A stretch of 64,000 nucleotides of DNA from Nitrospirota bacterium (GTDB lineage Bacteria > Nitrospirota > Thermodesulfovibrionia > UBA6902), in contig JACRLN010000006.1 in the NCBI GenBank assembly GCA_016215115.1, forward strand, positions 53,117 to 117,116, in the 5' to 3' direction. Position numbers and translations under genes: made by a program. Numbering within the stretch: the first letter of the stretch is position 1; every line of letters starts with the position of its first letter. The notes under the pieces were generated by a model. The model searched no databases. It saw nothing but the letters and a program-made list of their open reading frames with translations, and was not told the origin of the DNA. Positions 18,716 through 28,252 of this stretch are shown piece by piece.

Positions 18716-19468
18716 TCAATCATGTTCATGGCAGCTATGTATATAGGCGCCCATCATTTCTCCATAGACCGTCTTGATAACTTCATCAGTAAGTGTCTCC
18801 GCCGGCCTGCCGGTGCATATCAGTCTGCGGTTCATGCAGAGAACGCTGTCTGCAAAACGGTAAACCACATTTAAATCATGTGAAATGAGGATAACGGTCA
18901 AGCCCTTTTCCTTATTCAGCCTTTTTATTAAATCGTAAAATCTCTCCTGTCCTTCGATATCCACGCCTGACGCAGGTTCATCGAGGATGAGAATTTTTGG
19001 ATCATTAACAATCGCCTTTGCAATCATGGCCCTCTGGAGTTCTCCTCCGGACAGGCTTCCAATGCTCCTGTCTGCCAACTCGTGCACACCGACGCTCTCA
19101 AGCAATTCGCTGATATGTTTTTTTTCTCCCTTTTTTCTAATAAAAGGAAATGAGTAGATCGGTGGAACAGTGAACCCGAGAAGCTCTGAGACGGTAAGCG
19201 GGAAGGTCCTGTCAAACTCAAGCTTTTGTGGGACATAGCCTACCTTGCCGTGTGAATTTGCGTGTTTCATGGGATGACCGAAGAGCAGCACTGATCCCGG
19301 CGAGTATGGGATAAGTCCAAGGATGGCCCTTATTAAAGTAGTCTTCCCAGCGCCGTTCGGCCCGATAATCGCAATTATCCTGCCTTCTTCAACCGAAAAC
19401 GTGATATTTTCTATCAGGTGACGGTTGTCAGCCTTAACACAAAGATTTTCAACGCTCAATGCATTCAT
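18716..19468 (-). CDS. znuC: Zinc/manganese ABC transporter ATP-binding protein
   Basis: 250 residues with Walker A GPNGAGKTT, Q-loop YVPQKLEFD, ABC signature LSGGELQRAMIAKA, Walker B ILILDEPASG and H-loop ISHDLNVV. The C-terminus ends HSCHEHD, a short metal-binding-like tail. Two bp separate it from znuA upstream, so the two are co-translated. Confidence 0.93.
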   Translation of the reverse strand: MNALSVENLCVKADNRHLIENITFSVEEGRIIAIIGPNGAGKTTLIRAILGLIPYSPGSVLLFGHPMKHANSHGKVGYVPQKLEFDRTFPLTVSELLGFTVPPIYSFPFIRKKGEKKHISELLESVGVHELADRSIGSLSGGELQRAMIAKAIVNDPKILILDEPASGVDIEGQERFYDLIKRLNKEKGLTVILISHDLNVVYRFADSVLCMNRRLICTGRPAETLTDEVIKTVYGEMMGAYIHSCHEHD

Positions 19469-19470
19469 GG

Positions 19471-20397
19471 TTATTGACTCATTGCCATCTTCAGGACTTC
19501 AAGGTTTGCCCTCATCATTGCTTCATACCATTCAGGATAAAAAGCCCCTGTCTCAAGGGTATCAAGGTTGTATACCTGTAAATTCAGGTCTTTTGCAAGG
19601 GTCTCAACAACCTTTTGGGGAACACCCGGTTCCGAAAAGATCACCCTGATATTGTTTGTCCTTATCGCGTTCATAACATCTGTGATGTGCCGTGGGGTTG
19701 GTTCTGTTTCCGGGAACTCCTGAATCACCGCTGCCTGCCTGAGCCCGTAGTCTCTCGCAAAATATAAAAATGCCGAATGCAGAGAGACAAATTCCTTTCT
19801 CTTCAATGAACCGGTGATTTCCATTATTCCCCTGTCAAGACGTTCAAGCCGTTTTATATAAGCTTCAGCATTCTTAGTATAGTATCCAGCGTTAGCAGGA
19901 TCAGCCTTTATAAGGGCATCCCTGATGTTTTTGACCTGAATGACGGCATTTCTTGGAGATAGCCATATATGGGGATCGTTGGAAATAATATTTATTCCTG
20001 AACTCGAATCAGCAACAATCTGTTTTCCCACCCCGGCAGATTCATTATGAACATCACCCTGTGCAACCAGTTTATCCAGCCATTTTTCAAGTCCGACGCC
20101 GTTTTCTATAAGAACCTGTGCCTTTGAGATTTTTATTACATCCTCAGGACTTAAGGAATATTCATGCGGCCCGGCCCCTGAAGGCAGGAGGTTTTCTACA
20201 TCAGCATAGTCTCCGGCTACATTCTTTGTAAAACTGTAAAGGGGGGCAATAGTTGTGATAACCCTGATCTTTTTATCATCATGTTTTAATCCTTCCTGCA
20301 TCTTGCCGTTTTCAAACTTCTTTTCCTGCTGGCATGCAGACAGAATCATGAAAGAGAGAAAAAAAGACAGGGATATCAATCTCCTGAAGGTTTCCAC
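19471..20397 (-). CDS. znuA: Zinc/manganese ABC transporter substrate-binding lipoprotein
   Basis: 308 residues, cluster A-I solute-binding protein. A lipoprotein signal ends LSAC (LSFFLSFMILSAC). Metal-ligand histidines lie in GAGPHEYSL, NDPHIWLSP and SLHSAFLYF, with an acidic ligand in IFSEPGVP. The long His-rich loop of enterobacterial ZnuA is absent, so Mn or Fe cannot be excluded. The start is a GTG at 20397 with no Shine-Dalgarno; TATAAT lies only a few bases upstream, so a leaderless message is possible. It diverges from the MFS gene. Confidence 0.9.
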   Translation of the reverse strand: METFRRLISLSFFLSFMILSACQQEKKFENGKMQEGLKHDDKKIRVITTIAPLYSFTKNVAGDYADVENLLPSGAGPHEYSLSPEDVIKISKAQVLIENGVGLEKWLDKLVAQGDVHNESAGVGKQIVADSSSGINIISNDPHIWLSPRNAVIQVKNIRDALIKADPANAGYYTKNAEAYIKRLERLDRGIMEITGSLKRKEFVSLHSAFLYFARDYGLRQAAVIQEFPETEPTPRHITDVMNAIRTNNIRVIFSEPGVPQKVVETLAKDLNLQVYNLDTLETGAFYPEWYEAMMRANLEVLKMAMSQ

Positions 20398-20453
20398 GGA
20401 TAAAATTATACCACAACAATACAGAGAGGAAAACGTATGGTATTATTATCTGG

Positions 20454-21683
20454 ATGAAATTCAAACCCTTGACAGCTTTGTCATACAGGAACTTCAGGCT
20501 TTTCTGGCTGGGGCAGATCATATCACTCAGCGGGACCTGGATGCATTCGGCAGCGCAGGGCTGGTTAGTATTTAAACTCACAAATTCCCCATTTTATCTC
20601 GGATTGGTCGGCTCAGCCATGTCAATGCCGATTCTTCTTTTTACAATGGCAGGGGGTGTTGCTGCAGACAGGTTCTTCAAAAGAAATATTATTTTGACTG
20701 CGCAAATCATTCTCATGTTTCTCACGCTTGCACTTGCGATTATGGTGTCAACGGGGATTGTTACTGTATGGCACGTGCTTGTCATTTCTTTTCTCATCGG
20801 CACTACAAATTCATTCGAGATACCGGCCAGACAATCATTTTTTGTGGAAATTGTCGGAAGAGAAAATCTGATGAATGCCATTGCTCTGAACTCTGCCGCC
20901 TTTCACGGAGCGAGGATGATTGGCCCTACAATTGCAGGAATAATTATGGGTTTTTTCGGACTGTCTGCCTGTTTTTACCTAAATTCATTAAGCTTTCTTG
21001 CAACCATCACGGGTCTTTTAAGGATGCGCTTTAAACCTGAAGAAATAAAAACATCTCCGGGTTCAGGAATTAAAAAAGAATTTAAAGAAGGTCTTAAATA
21101 CATCTTTAATGATTCCAGGGTTTACACTCTCATACTGTCCTCAGGGATAATAAGTTTCTTCGGATTTCCTTATGCTACATTTTTGCCTGTTTATGCACAT
21201 GATATCCTGAAGACAGGCGCTCCGGGTCTTGGCATACTTATGGGTTCCGCAGGAGCAGGGGCCTTTGTTGGAGCGATTACACTCACAATAAGAGGGGATT
21301 TTTTAAATAAAGGAATTCTCCTTGCGGTTTCCGGCATCGCCTTCTCAATTGCGCTTCTTGTATTCTCTATCTCGACTACTGCGTGGCTTTCATATTTAAT
21401 GCTTTTTCTCGTTGGCTTCGGAGCCATTAATCAGGTAGCCACCGCAAACAACATGCTTCAGCTTGCGGTGCCTGATAAATTAAGGGGAAGGGTAATGAGC
21501 TCCTTCACAACTGTATTTTTGGGCATGACCACAATAGGAAATCTTTCTCTCGGCAGTCTCGCACATTATATCGGCACTCAATATGCCCTTCTTACAGGGG
21601 CCGGGTTGTGCCTGTCCGTATCTTTGCTGCTTATCCTGAAAAGACCTGAAATTTTAAAAATCAAGATGCAAAGTGATGAATGA
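20454..21683 (+). CDS. Major facilitator superfamily exporter (EntS/MFS_3-like)
   Basis: 409 residues with about 12 hydrophobic segments. It opens LTALSYRNFRLFWLGQIISLSGTWMH, the signature of the MFS_3 group that includes the enterobactin exporter EntS, and has GGVAADRFFKR, the motif-A loop between helices 2 and 3. Export of a siderophore or drug-like compound is the family role; the substrate here is unknown. It diverges from znuA with 56 bp between starts, hinting at shared metal control. Confidence 0.85.
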   Translation: MKFKPLTALSYRNFRLFWLGQIISLSGTWMHSAAQGWLVFKLTNSPFYLGLVGSAMSMPILLFTMAGGVAADRFFKRNIILTAQIILMFLTLALAIMVSTGIVTVWHVLVISFLIGTTNSFEIPARQSFFVEIVGRENLMNAIALNSAAFHGARMIGPTIAGIIMGFFGLSACFYLNSLSFLATITGLLRMRFKPEEIKTSPGSGIKKEFKEGLKYIFNDSRVYTLILSSGIISFFGFPYATFLPVYAHDILKTGAPGLGILMGSAGAGAFVGAITLTIRGDFLNKGILLAVSGIAFSIALLVFSISTTAWLSYLMLFLVGFGAINQVATANNMLQLAVPDKLRGRVMSSFTTVFLGMTTIGNLSLGSLAHYIGTQYALLTGAGLCLSVSLLLILKRPEILKIKMQSDE

Positions 21684-21724
21684 TAAAATGGAGTAATACG
21701 TTGGCAATTAATAACTCGAAGGCC

Positions 21725-21805
21725 GTCATTCCCGTAATCTTTTGAGCGGGAATCCAGAGTCTTTTACTGGGAACTGGATTCCGGCTTAAAGACTGCCGGA
21801 ATGAC
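21725..21805. repeat. Dispersed inverted-repeat element, GTCATTCC family
   Basis: GTCATTCCCGTAATCTTTTGAGCGGGAATCCAG...CTGGATTCCGGCTTAAAGACTGCCGGAATGAC, in the convergent gap after the MFS gene. Confidence 0.85.
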
Positions 21806-21875
21806 AACTTTAAAGGTATTTTCGGGTCAATGACATAGAGAAAATTTAATAACTAACACAAACTATCCAGAAAAC

Positions 21876-21916
21876 TGTGGAGCAGGGTTTAATTACCCCC
21901 GCTCCACAAATTTTTT
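21876..21916. terminator. Intrinsic terminator, probably bidirectional
   Basis: TGTGGAGC (21876-21883) pairs with GCTCCACA (21901-21908), with GGG/CCC inside, followed on the plus strand by AATTTTTTT. It separates the MFS gene from the convergent surface-protein gene; the minus-strand side is followed by a shorter T tract. Confidence 0.8.
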
Positions 21917-21921
21917 TAAAT

Positions 21922-23755
21922 TTATCTGACATTCACTGTCACTGCATCATAATAATATTCTCCAGGATCCCGTACGCCGTTCATGTTTGTGTCAACTCCA
22001 AAATAGAATTTGTGTTTACCAATTGGCATGCTTGAACTGCTGAAGACCATAACAGGGCCTTGTTTTACAAGGGGGCCCTGGTAGTAGGATGAAGAACCAC
22101 GGCTCCATTGTAGGGTCTCTGCACTATAATACTTCCATTTGTTCAAGTTTTTCTTTAACACCCACCAGTCTGTATTTTTGTTTTCGTAGCTTCCGGGATC
22201 AAGCTCAAATGTTACGATGACTTTTTTCCCTTTTTTTACATTGACAGATCCTGTTAACCCATTTACTTTTACAGTTGGTTTAGGATTCACAATCACTGTT
22301 CCGGTACCAGCTAAAGGAACGGTAAATATTGGCGTATTTGGGTCATTTGACGGGATAGAGAGATTCGCACTCTTTGTTCCTCCAGAAGTTGGTAGAAAAA
22401 CAACATCAAGAGTACAGCTTTCCGATGGTAACAATGTCTTGTTGGAACAAGTATCGTTACCACTATCAATAATAAAATCAGATGTGTCAGCACCTTCAAT
22501 ACCAATAGCATTTATCGAGAGACTCTCAGAACCTGTGTTAGTAATCATAATTGTTTGCACTTGAGAGGGCATCTGATCCTGGCTTGTAAACTCAAGTTGA
22601 GTCGGTTGGCAGGTTACCCGGATATTGTCAAGAGCCCAATATCCATCTCCGGTATTGTCTGCGTATTTAAATTTTATTTTTGCATCTTTAGTATCTGCAA
22701 TATTGCTTATATCTATATTTTCCCAGTTTGCTGCAGGATATCCATCATCTGCCGCCATATACAGACTGTTCATCCAGGTCGCTCCGGCATCATTGCTGAT
22801 ATCCACTTCGACATTTCCACTATTCTGGTGATATTGATTACTGAATGTAAGTTGTGCAACATTGCAAGAGCCTGTGTCAAGTGATGGAATTATTAACTCA
22901 TCAATGCCTGTAGTAGTACATGATGAATCTACAATTGCATAAGGGGATATCATTGGACTATCTATATTCTTTCCACATGAATTGTCTGTACCCCATTTCC
23001 CATTTACTAACCATGTATTTGGTATTCCATTGGCAAAATCTTCACTTAAAAGTATCTTGCTTACCGTTATAACAGGCGCACATTCTTCGTCAATCTGACC
23101 ATCGCAGTTGTTGTCTAATCCATCACATACTTCAGCAGTTGGTGCATACGGAGTGCAAGTATTAATTAGTTGGCCGTTTGTACACTGCTGAACCCCTGTA
23201 GAAGCACAGACCCCAACACCGCAGGTTGTAGTTGTTGCCACATAACCTTCGTCAACCTGACCGTTGCAGTTATCGTCTATTCCATCGCATGTTGTATCGG
23301 TTGCAGCAGGTGTCCCTGGAGAACAGGTATTAACTACCGTACCGCTCTGGCAGGTTAGCTGGCCTGCGGCAGAGCAGGCCCCCACTCCGCAGGTTGTAGT
23401 TGCCGCCACGTAACCTTCATCAACCTGGCCATTGCAGTTATCATCTATTCCATTGCAGTTGGTATCTGATGCGTTGGGTTTGATATTCCCATTATTATCG
23501 TTACAGTCGTTGCCTGCTGTAGTCGTGCATCCAACCGGCTCACAACCGAGTATAATTTCCTGAACTGATGCCAAAATAGATTTTATACCCGGCAAGGTCT
23601 GTCAAAGGGGTACCGTCAGCTCTTGTGGTGGGGGGGATCCAGGAAAGTGTTACATTAGCTGCGTATAGATTATATGAATTAAAAAGGCTTAGAAATAAAA
23701 GCAATAATCGAAAATATACCCCTTTACATTTTAAATTGGTTCTTAACATGGTCAT
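21922..23755 (-). pseudogene. Frame-disrupted surface protein (FnIII, MopE-type Cys repeats, choice-of-anchor domain)
   Basis: The 5' part (23755 down to 23540, start ATG with AGGAGG) encodes a signal peptide and the beginning of a FnIII domain (VTLSWIPPTTRADGTPL...YKIYFGISSGNYT) and then stops. A different frame continues from about 23595 to 21922: three putative metal-binding repeats of the form CNGIDDNCNGQVDEGY, a carbohydrate-binding-like region (ILLSEDFANGIPNTW), a choice-of-anchor D domain and a C-terminal beta domain. The second frame has no start of its own. A deletion removing most of the FnIII domain best explains the join near 23560; assembly error or frameshifting are alternatives. 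A c-di-GMP riboswitch precedes it. Confidence 0.75.
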
Positions 23756-23774
23756 TCAACCTCCTACTGACGCT

Positions 23775-23811
23775 AAAAAGCCTGTTTCCGATATGGGGAA
23801 ACAGGCTTTTT
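23775..23811 (-). terminator. Riboswitch-associated intrinsic terminator
   Basis: A perfect 15-bp stem AAAAAGCCTGTTTCC/GGAAACAGGCTTTTT with a 7-nt loop lies between the c-di-GMP aptamer and the start codon of the 23755 gene. Read on the minus strand it ends in TTTTT, so it is a terminator placed as an expression platform. Confidence 0.85.
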
Positions 23812-23837
23812 CCGGAGGTAAATGCCAGCTAAGCGCT

Positions 23838-23924
23838 GTTTCTTCGGCAGCCCGGCTGTCCCGATGCTTTGGGACCCGTGGCTTTGTGCCCCCTGGTTAC
23901 CCAGGGTTTACCTTTTCGGAAACC
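23838..23924 (-). promoter_or_regulatory. Cyclic di-GMP-I (GEMM) riboswitch aptamer
   Basis: On the minus strand the order of motifs matches the GEMM-I consensus: outer P1 strand GGTTTC, GGTAAACC, a CTGG-GTAA-CCAG tetraloop stem, the invariant-like GGGCACAAAGCCACGGG, a third stem TCCC...GGGA, then CAGCCGGGCTGCCG and the closing GAAAC. The GNRA tetraloop and its receptor region are both present. It sits about 80 nt upstream of the surface-protein gene and is followed by a terminator, so c-di-GMP probably controls transcription read-through. Confidence 0.9.
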
Positions 23925-24041
23925 TATGTTGTTTAATCTCTTAATTTAAGAATAAATGTTAAGTGGAGTTAAATCAGTGACATGAATCACTTAGGGAAAA
24001 AACATAGAAAGTCAATTTAAAGCATTTCTGTGATGCTCTGA

Positions 24042-24052
24042 TGTGGTATAAT
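24042..24052 (+). promoter_or_regulatory. Extended -10 promoter of cysK
   Basis: TGTGGTATAAT, with TATAAT at 24047-24052 preceded by TGG, lies 29 bp before the cysK start. No clear -35 is visible at the expected spacing, which fits an extended -10 promoter. Confidence 0.5.
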
Positions 24053-24080
24053 CCTCTATAAATTTCATAGGAGAATTTTT

Positions 24081-25001
24081 ATGAACCACCATGAAAATAT
24101 AATTGAACGTATCGGAAATACTCCGATCGTAAAGCTGAACAAAATTCCCGGCGCAGACGATGCTGATATTTGGGCCAAGCTGGAGGGCTTTAACCCCGGG
24201 GGATCTGTTAAAGATAGAATAGCATTGAGCATGATTGAGACTGCCGAGAGGGAAGAAAAGCTGAAATCCGGAGGGACTATCATAGAACCGACAAGCGGTA
24301 ATACCGGTATCGGGCTTGCCTTTATAGCTGCAGTAAAAGGATATAAGCTTATTCTTACAATGCCGGAGACAATGTCTCTCGAAAGAAGACAGATGTTTCA
24401 GGCCTTCGGCGCTGAACTGGTTTTGACACCGGGGACCAAAGGAATGCTCGGCTCAGTTGAAGAGGCAGAGATAATATTAAAGAAAAATCCTGATTATTTT
24501 ATGCCAATGCAGTTTGAGAATCCCGCCAATCCCGAAATTCACCGAAAAACCACTGCGCTTGAGATTATTGAATCACTTGGGACAGAAATTGATGGTTTTG
24601 TTGCAGGGGTCGGAACAGGAGGGACCATTACAGGGGTAGGTGAAGTCCTGCGATCAAAAAAACCTGATATCTGGATAGCTGCAGTTGAGCCTGCCGGCTC
24701 GCCAGTGCTGTCCGGAGGAAATCCCGGTCCGCATAAAATTGCCGGGATAGGTGCAGGTTTTTACCCGGGGGTATTAAATACCAAGATTTACGACGAGGTC
24801 ATTCCTGTAACCGATAATGATGCGGTATCAATGGTGCGGCAATTATCCAGAAGAGAGGGGATACTCGCAGGCATCTCTTCAGGCGCAGCAGCATGGGCAG
24901 CGCTGAAAGTTGCAAGGAAATTAGGAAAAGGCAAGAAGGTAGTTGTTGTTTTTCCGGATCGCGGTGACAGATACTTAAGCACAGGGATTTTTAATGTTTA
25001 A
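24081..25001 (+). CDS. cysK: Cysteine synthase A (O-acetylserine sulfhydrylase)
   Basis: Makes cysteine from O-acetylserine and sulfide with PLP. 306 residues, normal length. The PLP lysine is in [12 protein letters not shown], the substrate loop is PTSGNTGIG, and the phosphate-binding glycine loop is [14 protein letters not shown]-terminus [14 protein letters not shown] is typical. Start ATG with AGGAG upstream. The next gene follows by 20 bp. Confidence 0.97.
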   Translation: MNHHENIIERIGNTPIVKLNKIPGADDADIWAKLEGFNPGGSVKDRIALSMIETAEREEKLKSGGTIIEPTSGNTGIGLAFIAAVKGYKLILTMPETMSLERRQMFQAFGAELVLTPGTKGMLGSVEEAEIILKKNPDYFMPMQFENPANPEIHRKTTALEIIESLGTEIDGFVAGVGTGGTITGVGEVLRSKKPDIWIAAVEPAGSPVLSGGNPGPHKIAGIGAGFYPGVLNTKIYDEVIPVTDNDAVSMVRQLSRREGILAGISSGAAAWAALKVARKLGKGKKVVVVFPDRGDRYLSTGIFNV

Positions 25002-25021
25002 ATTTAGAAGGAGGATTCATA

Positions 25022-25459
25022 ATGAAGCTGCCGGAATATGTGACTGTTAATGAAGTTAAAAGAGTCTGCAAAGAACTTAAGATAAGGGATTGGAGCAAAC
25101 TGAAAGAGATCAAAATACCACACAAAGAGGCAAAAATTATTTTAAAAGAGGTTAATACTAAAGGCATGAAAATCAATCTTGATGATTTTTGCGCAGGGCT
25201 TGAAGTTGAGCTCGAACATGGCACGAGATTCAAAGATGCAAATGTTACAAATAATCACCCCATCCTGACCGGAAAAATTGTACTGGCGCATCTAAAGGAA
25301 TCTCTCGATTATTATAAACGCCTTGACGTTGCCGAGCTTGAAGGGGATTTGCTAAAAGCCCTTTTAGCAAGGAATTCAGCAAAGATCGAATTAAAACTTA
25401 AAAAGCTTGTTGAGGCAAGGCGCATCCTTAGCCAGGCGGAATCCAAACAGTTAAGATAA
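25022..25459 (+). CDS. DUF5661-family protein
   Basis: 145 residues, soluble. The core DDFCAGLEVELEHGTRF...DANVTNNHPILTGKIVLAHLKESLDYYKRL carries the conserved ELEHG and NVTN...TGKIALAHL pattern of DUF5661 proteins, whose function is unknown. It appears co-transcribed with cysK (20-bp gap, AGGAGG before ATG). N-terminal helical segment and a charged C-terminal coiled region. No catalytic motif can be named. Confidence 0.75.
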   Translation: MKLPEYVTVNEVKRVCKELKIRDWSKLKEIKIPHKEAKIILKEVNTKGMKINLDDFCAGLEVELEHGTRFKDANVTNNHPILTGKIVLAHLKESLDYYKRLDVAELEGDLLKALLARNSAKIELKLKKLVEARRILSQAESKQLR

Positions 25460-25505
25460 TCAAGTGGCGGCAAGATGTTAATAGACTTTATCTTAGGCTG
25501 CTTAT

Positions 25506-25877
25506 CTATTTAGCCGGCGCTACAGGTTGTTGCTGCTGGGCCCCGCCCTGTCCGGGTGCGGCAGGTTTTTCCTGAAGTGGTCCGGTTGCTGTACTTGGCA
25601 GCGGCTTTGCAGGCGATTGTTTTACAGGGACTGATGACATTACAGATTCTCTTCTGACAGAGAATATTGCCAAAGAAAGTGAAGTAAGCATAAATACGAT
25701 AGCTGCAATGGTTGTTACTTTGCTCAATACTGTTGCGGCGCCCCTGCTTCCAAAAAGGGTCTGACTCGATCCGCCAAAGGCAGCCCCCATTTCCGCACCC
25801 TTACTGCTCTGGATTAAGATTATGAAGATGAGAAAAAGACAGACTATTAGATGAAGTATGACTACTAACGTATACAT
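25506..25877 (-). CDS. secG: Preprotein translocase subunit SecG
   Basis: 123 residues. Two membrane helices (LVVILHLIVCLFLIFIILIQ and KVTTIAAIVFMLTSLSLAIFS) flank the conserved loop SSKGAEMGAAFGGSSQTLFGSRGAATVLSK, the SecG signature. The C-terminal tail is Pro/Ala/Gln rich. SecG assists SecYE-mediated export. It lies 51 bp after tpiA, a common neighbour arrangement (tpiA-secG). Confidence 0.95.
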   Translation of the reverse strand: MYTLVVILHLIVCLFLIFIILIQSSKGAEMGAAFGGSSQTLFGSRGAATVLSKVTTIAAIVFMLTSLSLAIFSVRRESVMSSVPVKQSPAKPLPSTATGPLQEKPAAPGQGGAQQQQPVAPAK

Positions 25878-25928
25878 ATTAAATTATTATCCTCCTGTTA
25901 ACAGCTTTTCTGCATTTATAACCAGATT

Positions 25929-26672
25929 CTATTTCCTGGCGCCTTTCACTATCCCGGCAAAACTGTCCGGTTTCAGGCTTGCACCCCCGACAAGGGCTCC
26001 GTCAACTTCAGGTTCTGCCATGAGTGATTTAATATTTTCCGGAGTAACACTGCCGCCGTAAAGTATCCTTGTCTTGTCAGCGCCTTTCCTGTTTTTATTC
26101 AGCCACTCTCTTATGTGAGCATGCGCCTCGTTGGCCTGCTCTTTTGTAGCTGTTTTCCCGGTTCCGATAGCCCAAATCGGCTCATATGCGATTGTTATCC
26201 CTTCGAGGCTTATATCCTTAAGAGAACCGGTCAATTGCCTTTCCAGCACCTCGAAGGTTTTATTCTCTTCTCTTTCTTTCAGTGACTCACCGATACAGAG
26301 AATTACTTCAAGCCCGTTTTTTCTTGCAGTTTTAATCTTTTTATTTACAATTTCATCGGTCTCCATGAAATATTGCCTTCTTTCTGAATGTCCAATGATC
26401 ACATAGGAACAACCGGCAGACAGCAGCATACCGGGAGATATTTCACCTGTAAATGCTCCTTTTTCTTCATAAAAAACATTTTGTGCCCCAAGTTTCACAT
26501 TAGTCGCTTTTAAAAGGCTGGCTGCGGCTTGTAATGAAGTAACCGGCGGAGCAATAAGGATATCAACATCTGTGACATCCTTAACCATCGGCAGGAAGGA
26601 ATTAATGAATTCCCCGGTTTCCTCAATGGTTTTGTTCATCTTCCAGTTTGCAGAAATAAACGGTTTACGCAT
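25929..26672 (-). CDS. tpiA: Triosephosphate isomerase
   Basis: 247 residues. Interconverts dihydroxyacetone phosphate and glyceraldehyde 3-phosphate. Active-site residues are visible: Asn-Lys in SANWKMNKT, His in IIGHSERRQYF, catalytic Glu in IAYEPIWAIGTGK, and the phosphate loop ILYGGSVTPEN / GALVGGASL. Probably forms an operon with secG. Confidence 0.97.
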   Translation of the reverse strand: MRKPFISANWKMNKTIEETGEFINSFLPMVKDVTDVDILIAPPVTSLQAAASLLKATNVKLGAQNVFYEEKGAFTGEISPGMLLSAGCSYVIIGHSERRQYFMETDEIVNKKIKTARKNGLEVILCIGESLKEREENKTFEVLERQLTGSLKDISLEGITIAYEPIWAIGTGKTATKEQANEAHAHIREWLNKNRKGADKTRILYGGSVTPENIKSLMAEPEVDGALVGGASLKPDSFAGIVKGARK

Positions 26673-26736
26673 AAGAATTTACTTTAGTTGAATTACCCCT
26701 TTAAAGTCAAGGTTACGAAGGGCGTTTCAGGTTTAG

Positions 26737-28038
26737 TTACACCCTGCCGACGGAATAATATTTGTAGCCCATTTTCCTTAATCTCTCGGGTTCGTATATA
26801 TTCCGGAGATCAAAGAAAAAGTCGCCTTTTGCAATCTTTTTTATCCTGTTGAGATCAAGATTCCTGAACTGGTTCCATTCCGTGACTATTACGATAGCAT
26901 CAGCTCCTTTTGCAGCATCATAGGCATCTTTACAATAGGTTATTTTAGGCAGAACGGTCCGGGCGTCTTCTACTGCTACCGGATCATAAGCCCTTATCCT
27001 GGCTCCTGCTTTAAGAAGCCGGTTAATGATGAAAACCGATGGCGCATCCCTTATATCATTGGTGTTCGGCTTGAATGAAAGACCGAGGATACATATGGTT
27101 TTATTCTTTAACTTCCCGAAGGTGCTTATTATTTTATCGGCTGCTTTTTCTTTTTGCCATTCATTTGCCTTTATCGTTGCTTTGATAATTCGAAGATCGA
27201 TGTTATTCTCTTTTCCTATTTGTAAAAGCGCAAGTGTGTCTTTTGGGAAACACGAACCGCCATAACCCGGGCCTGCATGGAGAAATTTAGGACCTATTCT
27301 CCGGTCCAGTCCCATTCCCTTAGCAACAACCTGTACATCTGCGCCGACACTTTCGCAGAGGTTTGCAATTTCATTTATAAATGAGACTTTTGCAGCAAGG
27401 AAGGCGTTTGATGCGTACTTTATAAGTTCTGCGGTCTTTACATCTGTTATAACAATTGGCGCTTCAATCAGATATAAAGGACTGTAAAGATCTTTCATTA
27501 TTGCGATGGCCTGTGCGCTTGAAGCTCCGATGACGACCCTGTTAGGCCTCATAAAATCTTCAATTCCCGCTCCTTCCCTCAGAAATTCAGGATTGGATAC
27601 GACATCGAAGTCAATATTTTCTCTTAAATTTTTCGATATGATCTTTTTAATTTTCTCTCCAGTGCCTACGGGGACGGTGCTTTTGGTCACGATAACTTTA
27701 TAGTTCTTTATATGTTTGGCAATTTCTCTTGCAACACCCTCGACGTACTTCATCTCTGCTGAACCGTCTCCTCGGGGCGGGGTGCCGACAGCTATAAAAA
27801 TTACAAGTGAATTATCAACAGCCTCGGCAAGATTGTTAGTGAAATGCAGCCTGCCGGATTTGAGGTTTCTCTGCAACAGTTCTTCAAGTCCGGGTTCGTA
27901 AAATGGGGCCATCCCTTTTTTCATTAACTGGATCTTTTTTTCATCGTTGTCCACACACATTACATTTATACCAAACTCTGCAAAACATGCCCCTGTAATT
28001 AATCCTACATACCCGCTTCCTATAATAGTAATGTTCAT
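26737..28038 (-). CDS. ugd: UDP-glucose 6-dehydrogenase
   Basis: 433 residues. Oxidises UDP-glucose to UDP-glucuronate with NAD for envelope polysaccharides. Rossmann start ITIIGSGYVGLITGACFAEFG, catalytic Cys in GPGYGGSCFPKDTLAL, and the C-terminal NAD/UDP domain with FKPNTNDIRDAPS. Family length is normal. Fits with the glycosyltransferase gene nearby on the same strand. Confidence 0.96.
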   Translation of the reverse strand: MNITIIGSGYVGLITGACFAEFGINVMCVDNDEKKIQLMKKGMAPFYEPGLEELLQRNLKSGRLHFTNNLAEAVDNSLVIFIAVGTPPRGDGSAEMKYVEGVAREIAKHIKNYKVIVTKSTVPVGTGEKIKKIISKNLRENIDFDVVSNPEFLREGAGIEDFMRPNRVVIGASSAQAIAIMKDLYSPLYLIEAPIVITDVKTAELIKYASNAFLAAKVSFINEIANLCESVGADVQVVAKGMGLDRRIGPKFLHAGPGYGGSCFPKDTLALLQIGKENNIDLRIIKATIKANEWQKEKAADKIISTFGKLKNKTICILGLSFKPNTNDIRDAPSVFIINRLLKAGARIRAYDPVAVEDARTVLPKITYCKDAYDAAKGADAIVIVTEWNQFRNLDLNRIKKIAKGDFFFDLRNIYEPERLRKMGYKYYSVGRV

Positions 28039-28064
28039 TCTTTCTCCTTTAAATTAACCCGAAT

Positions 28065-28180
28065 AATGCAATTAACCACTGAGAACACAGAGTAACATAT
28101 TGTTGCAAAAAGAAATATATTGTTTTTTACTGCTTCTCTCTGTGCACTCTGTGGTTTTATTTAACTGCATTTTCTGGGTT
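28065..28180. repeat. CCACAGAG element with long terminal inverted repeats
   Basis: Left end ATGCAATTAACCACTGAGAACACAGAG and right end CTCTGTGCACTCTGTGGTTTTATTTAACTGCAT, followed by further symmetry into TTAACCC/GGGTTAA. The terminal inverted repeat is about 35-40 bp, MITE-like. It occupies the gap between ugd and the DUF3108 gene. Confidence 0.85.
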
Positions 28181-28252
28181 AATAAAACTTTATTGGGATA
28201 TTATATAATATAGTTTTTATGATATCAAAGTAGAATTTATTGGCGGACAGTG

